Shown: piece by piece, positions 36,393-46,300 of the stretch
Numbering within the stretch: the stretch's first letter is position 1
Layout of the letters: every line of letters begins with the position of its first letter
Source: an uncultured Erythrobacter sp.
Lineage (GTDB): Bacteria; Pseudomonadota; Alphaproteobacteria; Sphingomonadales; Sphingomonadaceae
Assembly: GCA_947502305.1 (NCBI GenBank)
Contig: CANMZA010000001.1
Span: 372,001-436,000, forward strand
Length of the DNA: 64,000 nt
Reading direction: 5' to 3'
Made by a program: the position numbers and the translations under genes
Notes under the pieces: generated by a model
Database searches by the model: none
The model's input: the letters and a program-made list of their open reading frames with translations, nothing else
What the model was told of the DNA's origin: nothing

Positions 36393-36827
36393 ATGAGAAA
36401 ATTTAGTATCCTTATCGCCGCGATGGCTTGCATGGTTGCTCAACCTGCAATGGCAGAGATTGGCCGGATCAAAAATGTGACGACCGGGGTTCAAATTGTG
36501 CGCGATGGCCGCACGATTACGGCGCGGTCTGGGCTGCGATTGGAAGAAGGCGATGTGATCGTCACCAGCCGCCGCGCGCGCATCGGTATCACTTTGTCAG
36601 ACGATACCCGGATGGCCGTGGGGCCAAATAGCCGCGTGACGTTGGACCAATATCAATATGATCGCCGCCGCCAAACGGGCCGTTCGGTGATGTCTGTCAA
36701 TCGCGGATCGCTGGGTGTGACATCTGGCAATATTACACGCACCGGCAGAGACAGCATGCGCGTGCGTACGCCAACGTCCACATTGGGCGTGCGCGGCACC
36801 ACCTTCGTGGTTGAGGTCGCAGGCTGA
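36393..36827 (+). CDS. FecR-domain periplasmic protein
   Basis: The 144-residue product has a signal peptide (residues 1-21, cut near AMAEI). A single FecR domain follows: RLEEGDVIVTSRRARIGITL, then DDTRMAVGPNSRVTLDQYQY and a C-terminal STLGVRGTTFVVEV. Unlike iron-sensing FecR it has no transmembrane anti-sigma part and is wholly exported. Its stop overlaps the OmpA lipoprotein gene (TGATG). Together with CHASE2 neighbours it points to an envelope sensing role. Confidence 0.85.
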   Translation: MRKFSILIAAMACMVAQPAMAEIGRIKNVTTGVQIVRDGRTITARSGLRLEEGDVIVTSRRARIGITLSDDTRMAVGPNSRVTLDQYQYDRRRQTGRSVMSVNRGSLGVTSGNITRTGRDSMRVRTPTSTLGVRGTTFVVEVAG

Positions 36828-37426
36828 TGCGGCGCGGGGGGATGCGCTTCGTTCTGGCTCTTGGCACTGCTCTAACGCTTAGCGCCTGCGTGGCGGGGGA
36901 CCGGGTAACCTTGCTTCCGCATTCAGAGGGCGGGCCGGTTGGATCGGTTGCTGTGCTGGATGAAGAGCGCGGGGAGACGGTTCTTGATGCCGCAAACCAG
37001 CAGGCGCGGCTTTCTAGTCGGGGTGCAAGGCTGCGCACTTTGGCGCAAACCGATCCGGCGCATGTCGAATTGATCGGCAGCCTGCCTGCATCGGCTTCTG
37101 CCTTAACCTTAACCGATTTTCCGACCGGGCGTTTTAGCCTTTCGGATGAGCAAAAAGAGGCAATTCGTCAGCATTTCACCGGCCTAGACGATCGCCCCGG
37201 CTATCAGATTGAAATTCGCGGTTTCACCGATTCTGTCGGGTCAGAAACTGTAAACCGTACCGTATCGCAAGGCCGCGCCGATGGTGTCGCCGTGGTGCTG
37301 ACGGAACTCGGTTTTGCGGTTGATCCGGCAGATGTGATCGGGATGAGCGAATTTGAAGCCGCGCGTTTGAACGGTGACGAACAACCTGACCCTAGTTTTC
37401 GCCGGGTCGATATCGTTATCCGCTAA
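36827..37426 (+). CDS. OmpA-family lipoprotein
   Basis: The 199-residue product has a lipoprotein signal with lipobox LSAC (Cys near residue 21) and a C-terminal OmpA-like peptidoglycan-binding domain: YQIEIRGFTDSVGSETVNRT, VSQGRADGVAVVLTELG and SFRRVDIVIR. It likely anchors the fecR product or the TPS machinery to the cell wall from the outer membrane; that is inference from coupling to fecR. The 3' end overlaps the convergent phosphatase gene by 4 bases. Confidence 0.87.
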   Translation: MRRGGMRFVLALGTALTLSACVAGDRVTLLPHSEGGPVGSVAVLDEERGETVLDAANQQARLSSRGARLRTLAQTDPAHVELIGSLPASASALTLTDFPTGRFSLSDEQKEAIRQHFTGLDDRPGYQIEIRGFTDSVGSETVNRTVSQGRADGVAVVLTELGFAVDPADVIGMSEFEAARLNGDEQPDPSFRRVDIVIR

Positions 37427-39597
37427 TCATTGCCCAAATACCGCAAGGCGAAAATCGTAAGATCGTCTGTGGGATCATTGGTCCCCTCAAACAAGCGCAC
37501 TTCTTTGGCGAGATGAGAGGCGCGGCTGTGGGCTGTGCCGTCGCCTTGCGCGGTGAGCGCGTTGGTCACGCCTGACATCCCAAACAATTCATCCGCCTCA
37601 TTCGCGGCCTCGGTCGCGCCGTCCGTGATCACGACCAATGTCTCGCCCTTGGCGAGGTTGATCGTTTCGACTTGATAGGGGAATTCGATCACACAGAATG
37701 GCGGCCCGCCTTTCATCTCAAATGTGTCGATCTCTTCATTGCCGCGCACGATCATCGGGTTTTCATGACCGGCATTGATCATCTGCATCGCGCCGGTGCT
37801 GCAATCGATCGTCCCGACGAGCATGGTCAAACCCATCTCATCGTCCGCCTCATCCATCAGATCGCGGTTTAGCGCGGCCACCGCTTCCGCCAATCCATCA
37901 CCTGCGCGGGCGAGGTTGCTTTTGGATAAGGTCTTGGAAAGCGCCATGAAGAGGGCCGCCGGAACGCCTTTACCAGTTACATCGCCGACCATAAACAACA
38001 GCAGATCCTGATTGATCTTGATCGCATCAAAAAAGTCACCGCCCACCGATTTTGCCGGCTCAAGCACGGCGCCGATCTCAGCGCGCTCATCCAGCCGTGA
38101 CAGGGTTTTTTGTCCTGGTATCATGCTCATTTGAATGCGGCGCGCGGCTTCCAATTCGCCCTTTTGTGCAGATGCTCGCACGCGTTCTTCGATCAATTGC
38201 ACCGACAGGCGCGCCCGTTCCGCGCGGGACAATGCATAGCGGGTGATTGCCAAGGCAATGGCGACGCACGCCCCGATGATCAGCGGCATGACCGGATCAA
38301 ACAGCACATTGGCCAGAGTAAACGCAAGCCATGAGGAGAGCGGAAGCGCCGCAGCAAAGGCGAGGCCGGTGGCAAAAGCCCAATTGCGCAATGTCAGGGC
38401 AGCCACAAAGATCAGGGCAAGCAGAACAAGCGCAGCTGCAATCTCCAGCAAGATCATCGCGGGCGGACGCGACAACCACTGCTGTTCCAAAATCGCATCC
38501 ACCGCCTGTGCCTGAACCAGAACGCCGGGAACCTCGCTTTTCAGCGGGGTGGCCACGATATCAAATGTGCCGGTTGCAGACACGCCAACCAAAACCACCT
38601 TATCGGCAAAGGCGTCCGCCGGAATGGGGTCGCCATATCCCAATACTCGCAGCGCCGAATAGCGCGCGGAGGCAGGGACGGTGCCCATCCGAAACTGCAT
38701 ATTGCCGCCATCATCGGCGGGGATCAGCGCATCGCCAGCGGCCATTTTGCCATTGTCCCAGCTAACCTGCGGAACGTCGATGGCGATCCGGGCTAACTCC
38801 ATCGCGAATCCGGCGGCGTTGATATTTTGGACCTGCACCGACAGCGGCACCCGCCGGACGACGCCGTCACTATCGGGCGCGCCATTGACCATGCCGTGAC
38901 CCATCGCCAACCCATCGAGCTCAAAGATGCTCGCCAGCACGTTGTTTCTATTGAGAACATTTGGCGGAGGCGTTCCGCCAACTTCTGGATCGAAGAAATA
39001 CTCCTCTGGCCCTCTGCCGGCATCATCGGTGGCGACGCGGGCCAGAACGGTTGGACCTTGATCCAAGATCGAGCCGAAAAATTCGTCCATGTCCGGCAGC
39101 GCTTGCACATTGGCGCGCGTCTCGTCGTCCATCTCCTCCGGCAGGTATCTGCTGGCAAAATTTTTCGGACTCATTCGGTCTGGCTCAGTGAAATAGATAT
39201 CGATGCCAATTGCGCGCGGATCGCCTTGTTGGATCAGGCCAATCAACCGCGCCGTCTCGTAACGCGGCCATGGCCATTGTCCCGAGAAACCGACGCTTTC
39301 ATCGTCGATGAGGACAATTGCGACATTGTCGGCCGAAATCTCTCGTGGGGACAAGCGTTGCCATGTGTCAAAGACGCTGCGCTGGCCAAAGTCGGATGCC
39401 AGCAGGCTCAACGCAATGCCAATGGCAGCGCCAATAACAAAGGCTCTGATTACAAAGGCGAGTGTCCTTGGCGGCGCGTCGCCTGCATTTTGGGCGCCTG
39501 CATTTTGGGCCACGCCGCTATTCTCAGTCGTTCCCGCATCTGGGGCGAGAATTCCGGCGTTGCCGCCGGTCTTAGAGATCGACACAGAGCCCGTCAT
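37423..39597 (-). CDS. CHASE2-domain SpoIIE/PP2C-type serine phosphatase
   Basis: The 724-residue protein starts with a Gly/Asn/Ala-rich tail and a transmembrane segment (about 45-66). A periplasmic CHASE2 sensor follows (IVLIDDESVGFSGQWPWPR, AIGIDIYFTEPDRMS, and the closing KVVLVGVSATGTFDIVATPL). Then come three hydrophobic segments (about 375-455), a helical linker and a cytoplasmic SpoIIE phosphatase with metal-binding blocks SVGGDFFDAIK, MVGDVTGKGVPAALFMALS and TDGATEAANEADE. It should dephosphorylate the STAS protein. It overlaps the MBL gene by 26 bases and is the last gene of the STAS-MBL-phosphatase run. Confidence 0.9.
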   Translation of the reverse strand: MTGSVSISKTGGNAGILAPDAGTTENSGVAQNAGAQNAGDAPPRTLAFVIRAFVIGAAIGIALSLLASDFGQRSVFDTWQRLSPREISADNVAIVLIDDESVGFSGQWPWPRYETARLIGLIQQGDPRAIGIDIYFTEPDRMSPKNFASRYLPEEMDDETRANVQALPDMDEFFGSILDQGPTVLARVATDDAGRGPEEYFFDPEVGGTPPPNVLNRNNVLASIFELDGLAMGHGMVNGAPDSDGVVRRVPLSVQVQNINAAGFAMELARIAIDVPQVSWDNGKMAAGDALIPADDGGNMQFRMGTVPASARYSALRVLGYGDPIPADAFADKVVLVGVSATGTFDIVATPLKSEVPGVLVQAQAVDAILEQQWLSRPPAMILLEIAAALVLLALIFVAALTLRNWAFATGLAFAAALPLSSWLAFTLANVLFDPVMPLIIGACVAIALAITRYALSRAERARLSVQLIEERVRASAQKGELEAARRIQMSMIPGQKTLSRLDERAEIGAVLEPAKSVGGDFFDAIKINQDLLLFMVGDVTGKGVPAALFMALSKTLSKSNLARAGDGLAEAVAALNRDLMDEADDEMGLTMLVGTIDCSTGAMQMINAGHENPMIVRGNEEIDTFEMKGGPPFCVIEFPYQVETINLAKGETLVVITDGATEAANEADELFGMSGVTNALTAQGDGTAHSRASHLAKEVRLFEGTNDPTDDLTIFALRYLGND
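39481..39510. repeat. 15-bp perfect tandem duplication in the phosphatase gene
   Basis: GCCTGCATTTTGGGC occurs twice in direct tandem (39481-39495 and 39496-39510). It lies in the cytoplasmic N-terminal tail of the CHASE2 phosphatase and encodes a repeated Ala-Gln-Asn-Ala-Gly unit, so copy changes keep the frame. Confidence 0.9.
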
Positions 39598-40537
39598 ACG
39601 AACACAGCACCGCCAATTCGTCTCCGCTGCGTGTCAGTTCTTCATAACGGATGGTTTCGGCGTGCATCCGCTGAATATCGGCATCGCTATAGGTCGGTTC
39701 GTGATGGAAAAGCGCCAGCCGCTTCGCCCCGCCTTCATGGCAAAGATCAACCGCGACAATGTTGGAGGAATGCCCCCAATCCTCTTTCATCGAAACACTG
39801 TCAGCCAGCGAATACATCGTGTCCGCGATCACTAAGTCCGCCCCGGCGATGAATTCCACCATCGCGCTTTCGGCGTCCATATTGTCGATTTTATACTCCG
39901 CATCGGTTGAATAGATCGCCGTCTTTCCAGCGGCATCGCGGAAACGATAGCCATAGCTTGCATGGCTGTGTTCTTGCTGGATCAGCGACACGCTTAGCTC
40001 GCCAATCTCATATTCTTTGCCGGTTTCCAAAGTGCGAAATTCAATATCCGCTTTCAGCCAATGGAACGGCACGGGGAAGGATATTTCTTCCTGTTGACGG
40101 CGCAGAGCTTCTTCTGCGTCTGCGTGTCCGGCATGGATGATGACCTTTGCCCCTTCGACAAAGGCGGGCACAAAAAACGGGAACCCCATAATGTGGTCCC
40201 AGTGCAGGTGCGATAGGAAGAAGTGCCATTCTTTGGGGCGGTTGCCATCCGACAATCGCCGCAAAGTGTCGAGGCCAAATTCGCGCAGGCCCGATCCCAT
40301 GTCGCACACGACAAATGCGCCTTTGCCTGCGTCCACTTCGACACAGCTGGTTGCGCCGCCATACCCTTGGCCAACGGCGAATTCGAGTTCCTCGCGGGCA
40401 TAGGTGGCCGCGGCCTGTTTGTCGGCAAAACTTTTGCCATTGGCGTGCAGCAGGGCGTCAGCGATTTTATCGGTTATGGTGGAGGCATGCGGTGCCACCG
40501 GCAGTGACCCGCGTGTACCCCAAAAACGGATCTGCAT
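39572..40537 (-). CDS. MBL-fold metallo-hydrolase
   Basis: The 321-residue product begins with MQIRFWGTRGSLPVA, typical of a group of MBL-fold hydrolases and phosphodiesterases, and has the metal motif SHLHWDHIMGFP (HxHxDH). Further metal ligands are probably in HSHASYGYRF, DAEYKI and FHHEPTYSD. No signal peptide is seen, so it is cytoplasmic. Because a nucleotide cyclase gene lies in the locus, a cyclic-nucleotide phosphodiesterase role is possible, but nothing in the sequence proves it. It lies 21 bases after the STAS gene. Confidence 0.87.
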   Translation of the reverse strand: MQIRFWGTRGSLPVAPHASTITDKIADALLHANGKSFADKQAAATYAREELEFAVGQGYGGATSCVEVDAGKGAFVVCDMGSGLREFGLDTLRRLSDGNRPKEWHFFLSHLHWDHIMGFPFFVPAFVEGAKVIIHAGHADAEEALRRQQEEISFPVPFHWLKADIEFRTLETGKEYEIGELSVSLIQQEHSHASYGYRFRDAAGKTAIYSTDAEYKIDNMDAESAMVEFIAGADLVIADTMYSLADSVSMKEDWGHSSNIVAVDLCHEGGAKRLALFHHEPTYSDADIQRMHAETIRYEELTRSGDELAVLCSYDGLCVDL

Positions 40538-40558
40538 ATTCCCCCCTTCGAATATGTC

Positions 40559-40903
40559 TTAGTTGCCCAGCGCGTCCTCAATCGTATCGGCGACACGGAA
40601 GACCATGTCATAACGGCTGATCGCCAGAATTTCGCGCATCGTATCGTTCGGCCGCGCCAAAACAATTGTCGTCCCGGCATCCTGACCGGCGCGCTGCGCC
40701 AGGGTCAATGCGCGAAGCCCGCGTGATGACATATAATCGACCCCAGCGAGATCGATCACGGCGGTTGCCGGCTCGCTTTCCATCGCTGTTAGGAGGTGTT
40801 CTTTGAAAGCGTCGGCAGTCGATTCGTCCACTCGCCCACTAGGCGCAAGCACCGCTGCGCCCGCGCGCTGTTCGTTGTTCCAGTCCAATGTGCTGCCCGT
40901 CAT
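40559..40903 (-). CDS. STAS-domain anti-sigma factor antagonist
   Basis: The 114-residue product is a single STAS domain with GAAVLAPSGRVDESTADAF and the phosphorylation loop LAGVDYMSSRGLRAL, where Ser60 is the likely kinase target by alignment with SpoIIAA. The start is ATG 40903; a longer frame upstream runs into non-coding sequence. It is the first gene of the run STAS, MBL, CHASE2-phosphatase and the partner expected for the RsbW-like kinase at 35930. Confidence 0.88.
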   Translation of the reverse strand: MTGSTLDWNNEQRAGAAVLAPSGRVDESTADAFKEHLLTAMESEPATAVIDLAGVDYMSSRGLRALTLAQRAGQDAGTTIVLARPNDTMREILAISRYDMVFRVADTIEDALGN

Positions 40904-41366
40904 GCGGCGAGCATAGCGCGGCTTAACCCAATTGCCAAATGGTCTGGGTTGGCCATTTTTGGGCTTGCCATCATAGGCACCCAGAACCGGCGAGATATCT
41001 ACCAAATGCTGCACAGTTTCTCCTGCATCAGTCTGCGACACTAAGGACCCCAGCAGCAAAGTGTGAATTATTTCCTATTATCCCGCCATTTTGGAGGCTT
41101 CTCTTGGTTCAGATCGCGGCCATTTCAGGGGCGATCAGCGGGAAACTTGTGAAAACGCGACAACTTACGCGGTTAGCTTTGTGATTTTTCCCATTAGCCT
41201 TGTTTTCGGTCCTAATCGGAGTATCACCGGGCGCAAGCACAGGGTCGCCAGATAGGGCGTGTTCGAAGCGGTAAAAACCGCGATGCGCCAATTTTGAAAA
41301 ATTTCACCGGGCCGATTGAGGTCTGCCAGACATGGGGATGTCTGATGGCGAAATTAGGGGGCTGGC
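40904..41366. other. 463-base divergent control region between STAS and tpsB
   Basis: No convincing gene is present. The right part is rich in inverted repeats: GCGGT/ACCGC at 41268-41281, an AATTTT/AAAATT-like repeat at 41290-41303 and the hairpin set at 41321-41344. Several isolated TGTGA half-sites occur, but no complete CRP palindrome. I found no GGAAC-type EcfG promoter. Confidence 0.6.
41321..41344 (+). promoter_or_regulatory. Overlapping hairpins just before tpsB
   Basis: GTCTG (41321-41325) can pair with CAGAC (41327-41331). CAGACAT (41327-41333) can instead pair with ATGTCTG (41338-41344) around GGGG. The two pairings exclude each other. The element ends 12 bases before the AGGGGG ribosome-binding site at 41356-41361. 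It could be a two-state leader or a protein operator. Confidence 0.5.
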
Positions 41367-43304
41367 TTGTTTACGATTAATCCGATGTCGCACCGTGTTT
41401 GGCGTTCGCGCAATGCGGCACAAGCGACCATTCGCACTCTTCGCGCTGCTCAAACTGCGTCCGGCGGCAAGGCTACGCTGGGTAAGGCCGCGTTTCTGAG
41501 TGTGTCATCGGCGCTAGGATTGTGCGCCGCCGCAGTGTTTCCGGCAGGCGCGGTGATGGCGCAAGGCGCAGGGCCGGGCGCTGCTGCTGCTCAGGCCCTG
41601 CCTCAGCTAACGCCGCCAACCCGAAATCAACTAACCCCGCCAGAGCAACGCCGCCAGCAGCGCAGCGTGACGCTTACGATTGATGGCGATCTGGAGCGGG
41701 CTCCATGCGTGCTCGACCGGGCCGAATATGCGGACATTAAACTGACATTGAGCGGAGTGGAATTTGGCGGACTTGACCGAGTCCCCGGCCTATCACTCGA
41801 TGCTGCCTATGATGGATATTTAGACCGCGAATTGCCGCTTGCGGTGTTGTGCGACATTCGCGCGCAAGCAAACGCCATTCTTCGCGGCCAAGGCTATTTG
41901 GCGACGGTCGAAATCCCGGAGCAAAACTTGAGCGATGGGGTCGCCGATTTTGGCGTCGTGTTTGGGCGGCTGACGGGCCTGCGTGTGCGCGGCGATGCGG
42001 GGCCATCAGAAGGCGTCGTGGCGGCTTACCTAGAAAAATTGACCGAGCAGCCCGTGTTCAACACCAAGGATGCGGAGCGGTATTTGTTGCTCGCCGATGA
42101 TCTGCCCGGTGTGAATGTGCGCCTATCGCTGCGCCCGGCGGCGGGCGGAGAGCCGGGCGATTTGACCGGCGAGATTGCAGTGGTCCGGCAACGCGGCAGT
42201 GTCGATCTGAACCTGCAAAATTTCGGGTCTAAATCGATTGGCCGTTTTGGCGGATTGGCGCGGGTGCAGGTTAATGACCTCACTGGAATGGGTGATCGCA
42301 CATCCATTGCGATTTTCAGCACGCTGGAATTTACAGAGCAGCAAACGGTCCAGCTCGCGCATGATTTTGCGCTTGGCGGCCATGGGCTGCGGTTGGGCGG
42401 ACAGCTGACATATAGCGAGACGAGCCCAGATTTGAATTTGCCGGGCGTCGATCTGCAATCTGAAACCGTATTGGCGACAGTGCAGGCGAGCTATCCAATC
42501 GAAAGGTCCCGTCAATCGAGCATCTTTGCAGCTGCGGGTTTTGATGTCGTTGATCAGAATGTTGATTTTAACAATGTGCAATTGACGCGCGACCGCGTGC
42601 GGACATTGTTCGCGCGCATTTCAGGCGACTGGACCGACGAACGCAGTGTGCAGCGGCTCGATGGTTACAGCCCGTTCGAACCGAAACTGCGGCTGCGTTA
42701 TGCATTTGAGGCGCGGCAGGGGATCAGCGCATTCGGCACCAGCCCGGATTGCCGGGTCAACCCGATCAATTGCTTCCTAGGCACTGCCGTTCCGCCCAGC
42801 CGGATTGAAGGCGATCCGACGCCATTTCTGCTCAGATATGATGCAGGCGCCGAATATCGCCTCGATCCGATGCTGACATTCTCGCTAGAGGCGAGCGCGC
42901 AGGTTTCCAGTGATCCGCTGCCCGCCTTTGAAGAATTTGCCGCTGGTAGTTTCTCCATCGGACGCGGGTATGATCCCGGCGCGGTTCTGGGCGATAGCGG
43001 TGTCGGCGCGGCGGTGGAGGTCCGGTACGGGACGCTTGCCCCAGCCGATCCGGAGGCCGTGGCATGGCAACCTTACGCCTTCACCGACATCGCCTATGCG
43101 TGGAACGAAGACCCCAGTCGCAGGCCGCTGAACCCGGATCGATTGTGGTCCGCTGGCGGCGGTGTGCGCGCCGCATGGGGTTCCAAATTACAAGCCGATG
43201 CTTTCCTCGCCGTCCCGCTGTCACGCCCTGATTTGGCGGCGCAGCGCGGGGACGTGCGCTTTATGGTCTCTTTGACCGCCCGACTTTTCCCGTGGAGATT
43301 TTAA
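41367..43304 (+). CDS. ShlB/FhaC/HecB-family two-partner secretion transporter (TpsB)
   Basis: The 645-residue outer-membrane protein has an extended signal peptide (hydrophobic core about 45-62, cut near AVMAQG). It then has a Pro-rich linker, POTRA domains (RAPCVLDRAEYADIKLTLSG, ILRGQGYLATVEIPEQNLSD) and a 16-strand-type barrel that ends SLTARLFPWRF. It exports the adjacent TpsA protein. The start is TTG 41367 with AGGGGG five bases upstream; ATG 41385 is an alternative with no ribosome-binding site. tpsA begins 2 bases after the stop. Confidence 0.92.
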   Translation: MFTINPMSHRVWRSRNAAQATIRTLRAAQTASGGKATLGKAAFLSVSSALGLCAAAVFPAGAVMAQGAGPGAAAAQALPQLTPPTRNQLTPPEQRRQQRSVTLTIDGDLERAPCVLDRAEYADIKLTLSGVEFGGLDRVPGLSLDAAYDGYLDRELPLAVLCDIRAQANAILRGQGYLATVEIPEQNLSDGVADFGVVFGRLTGLRVRGDAGPSEGVVAAYLEKLTEQPVFNTKDAERYLLLADDLPGVNVRLSLRPAAGGEPGDLTGEIAVVRQRGSVDLNLQNFGSKSIGRFGGLARVQVNDLTGMGDRTSIAIFSTLEFTEQQTVQLAHDFALGGHGLRLGGQLTYSETSPDLNLPGVDLQSETVLATVQASYPIERSRQSSIFAAAGFDVVDQNVDFNNVQLTRDRVRTLFARISGDWTDERSVQRLDGYSPFEPKLRLRYAFEARQGISAFGTSPDCRVNPINCFLGTAVPPSRIEGDPTPFLLRYDAGAEYRLDPMLTFSLEASAQVSSDPLPAFEEFAAGSFSIGRGYDPGAVLGDSGVGAAVEVRYGTLAPADPEAVAWQPYAFTDIAYAWNEDPSRRPLNPDRLWSAGGGVRAAWGSKLQADAFLAVPLSRPDLAAQRGDVRFMVSLTARLFPWRF

Positions 43305-43305
43305 G

Positions 43306-46300
43306 ATGGCTCATCTGAACCTCAACCGTTCAAAATTGCTGCTTGGGTGCGGCTCTGCCGCTTTGGCGATGGGGCTGGCGGCTGCACCCGAACGTGCCTC
43401 GGCTCAGGCGATCCAAGCGACGGAAAATGTGCTGATCGGCAGCGCCACGCGGATCACCACCGGCAGCACAACCGAAACCATCGAAGTCGACACTGCGACC
43501 GCTGTTATTGAGTGGACCCCCACCGAAGACGGCGCGGGCAATGCGCTCGATTTCTTGCCAAATGGCAATGAGGTAACGTTCCAGAACGGCATTTCGCTCA
43601 GTGACTTTGCGGTCCTCAATATCATATTGCCAGCCGCCAATGGCAATGTCACCGTGCTCGACGGTTCACTCATATCTCAGATTAATTTCGGCAGCGGCGC
43701 GGTCACGCCCGGCGGCACAGTGGCGTTTTATTCGCCCACCGGCATTTTGGTCGGCAGCAACGCGATCTTCGACGTGGGCAATTTGATCCTCAGTTCGATT
43801 GAGATTGACCCGGCGGATTTCGAAGCCTTTTCGATGGGCGGCACATTGCCACTGGGCGGATCACCGACGACCGCCAGTGTCATAATTTCCCCCGGTGCAA
43901 CCATCACTGCCAGCCCAGAAAATTCTTATTTCGCGGTTGTCGGCGCAGAAGTGCAAATGTTCGGCAATGCCAACATCAATGGCAGCCACGCTTATGTTGC
44001 GGGCGAAACGGTCAATCTGACAGTTTCAAACGGCTTGTTCGATATTGAAATTCCGGTTGGCAGCACAGTCGGTACAGCGATTCAGTTGGACGGCAATATT
44101 GGCGGCCCGTCGAGCACGGGTGCCCTAAACGATAACCATCTGATCTATGCCGTTGCCGCCGCGCAAAACGACCCAATTTCGATGATTTTCCGCGGCAATC
44201 TAGGCTTCGACGCGGCTGCAAGCGCGGGCATTGTGAATGGAGAGATCATTCTATCGGCCAATTACAATGTGTTTGGCCGGACGGTTGATGGCGGCTCGAT
44301 CACCGACGGAAACGGTGCGGATTTCACCGCGGATTCGGCTCTGACTGCGACACCGGGAAGCATTTTTGGTGAGGAATTTGTCTCCACCAGCAGCATTCTG
44401 GCGATTGCCAATGAAGAAGTGCAAATCACGACCAATACCGGCGCCAGTTCCATTGACGGCAATCTGATTATGGTTGGTCGGAATTTCGCTGAATTGACAG
44501 CTAGCAACAATTTCGCATTTGATATTACCGGCGACGTTTACGTTACCGCCGATGATTATGGCCGGGTCGACACCACGGTCGCGCCCGATGCTCTCGACGC
44601 AGCGGCGGGTCTGGCATTTATTGACGCCTTTGGCGGAGGCACTTTGACGATTGGCGGCGATGTTTTTGTTAGCTCCAACGCGGTTGCGGGCGTTGACCTC
44701 AGCTCAGGTGCGGTCGGTTCGGCAACGGGCGGCAACGCCACAATTGCGTCCACTGGCGGGACATTGATGATAAACGGTACCGCGACTGTCAGCGCGACCG
44801 CGAATGCAGCTGTCGTTGCGCAGCCCATTCTTGTCGGCAATATTTTTACCGGCGGCACCGCGCAAATTTTCGCTTCCCAAGGCGGTTCGGTCACGATTGA
44901 CGGGTTCGTCAGTATGAGCGCCAATGCGTTTGGTGCACAGGGTTCGTCCACTGCGCCTTCTACCGCATCCAGCGCGTTTGGCGGAACAGTCGGCATTCAA
45001 ACGCTCGACGGCAGCTCGCTGATCTTTGGCGATGATGTTACCGCCTTTGCCGGGGCGAATGGCGGGCAATCGAATGACACGGCGCAAGGCGGGCTGGCGG
45101 ATGCTGGTAACGCATTTGTCAATATCGAAGCGGACGGGACAATCGACATCACCGGGACACTGCAATTGTCTGCAAATGCCAATGGCGGGCGCAATTTCGG
45201 CGGGCGCGGCGGGGATGGATTGGGCGGAACGGCGCGCGTTTTGCTGCCCAATGGCGGCACGCTGACGATTGGCGGCACGCTTAACACGGCGGCTAGTTCA
45301 GTCGGCGGCTTTGGCATTGGTGGCGGCGATGCGTTTGCGGGTGTGGCGGGCGTTCAGGTTATTACGGGTCTGGTTGATGTTGGCGGGGATGTGCTGGCTC
45401 AGGTCAGCGGTTTTGGCGGTCAGGCAAATGTTGGATTTGGCGGTGATGGTGGCAATGGCACTGGCGGCAATGCATTTGTGCAGGCCAACGGCACGCTAGC
45501 CGACACAGGGACGATCACAGTCGGCGGGGCTATCTCGATCGATTCAGACGGCATAGGCGGCAATGGCGGACAGGGCGATGGCAGCGTTATTGCGGCCGGA
45601 GCAGGCGGCACCGGCACGGGCGGGCAATTCGCTGTGCCGAACCAAGCCGACACCAATTTCGGCAGCGGCTCTTTCGTGCTCGCCGGCGGTGACAATGGGT
45701 TTTTGACGGTGACGGGCAACACCGATGTTTCCAGTGTTGGTGAAGGCGGGGATGGCGGCACTGGCGGGCTAGGCCAAGATGGCGGCGCAGGCGGCGAGGG
45801 GATCGGCGGCTTTGTCCAAACCGGCCAAGCATTGCTTGGCGGTGATGGCTCTGTTGGTCTGGGCACCGTTAGCTTCGCCAATTTGACCATGGAAGGGTTC
45901 GCGACTGGCGGTGATGGCGGCAATGGCGGCGGCACTGGCTCTGGGCGCGGAATTGGCGGCGATGGAACCGGCGGCAGTGTGTTTCTGACTGTAACGGCAG
46001 GCTCGGTTACAGCGGAGGATGTTGAATTTACCACCGACACTGACGGCGGAGACGGCGCAATCGGCGGATCGGGCACTGGCGGGCAGGGCGAGATTCGCGG
46101 TGCGCTGGGCGGCTCTTTGATCGCTGACCAGATCAACATTTTCTCTGCTGGCGTATCGGGCGAAGGCGACGTTGACGCCGGGTCCGCCACGGGCGGCACT
46201 GCGCGGATTGAACTCAACAATGCCGACGTCACTGTGAACGGCAATGTCTTCATAGATTCTCGGGCATTGGGCCGTGCCGGAGCGACCGGCGCTGGCGGCG

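Noticed and set aside
38827-39852. 341-codon plus-strand open frame across the phosphatase and MBL genes
   Set aside because: Both opposite genes are well-supported families and this frame shows no motif or ribosome-binding site.
40904-41366. CRP-type or EcfG-type promoter in the STAS-tpsB gap
   Set aside because: Only isolated TGTGA half-sites occur and no GGAAC element with a properly spaced GTT was found.
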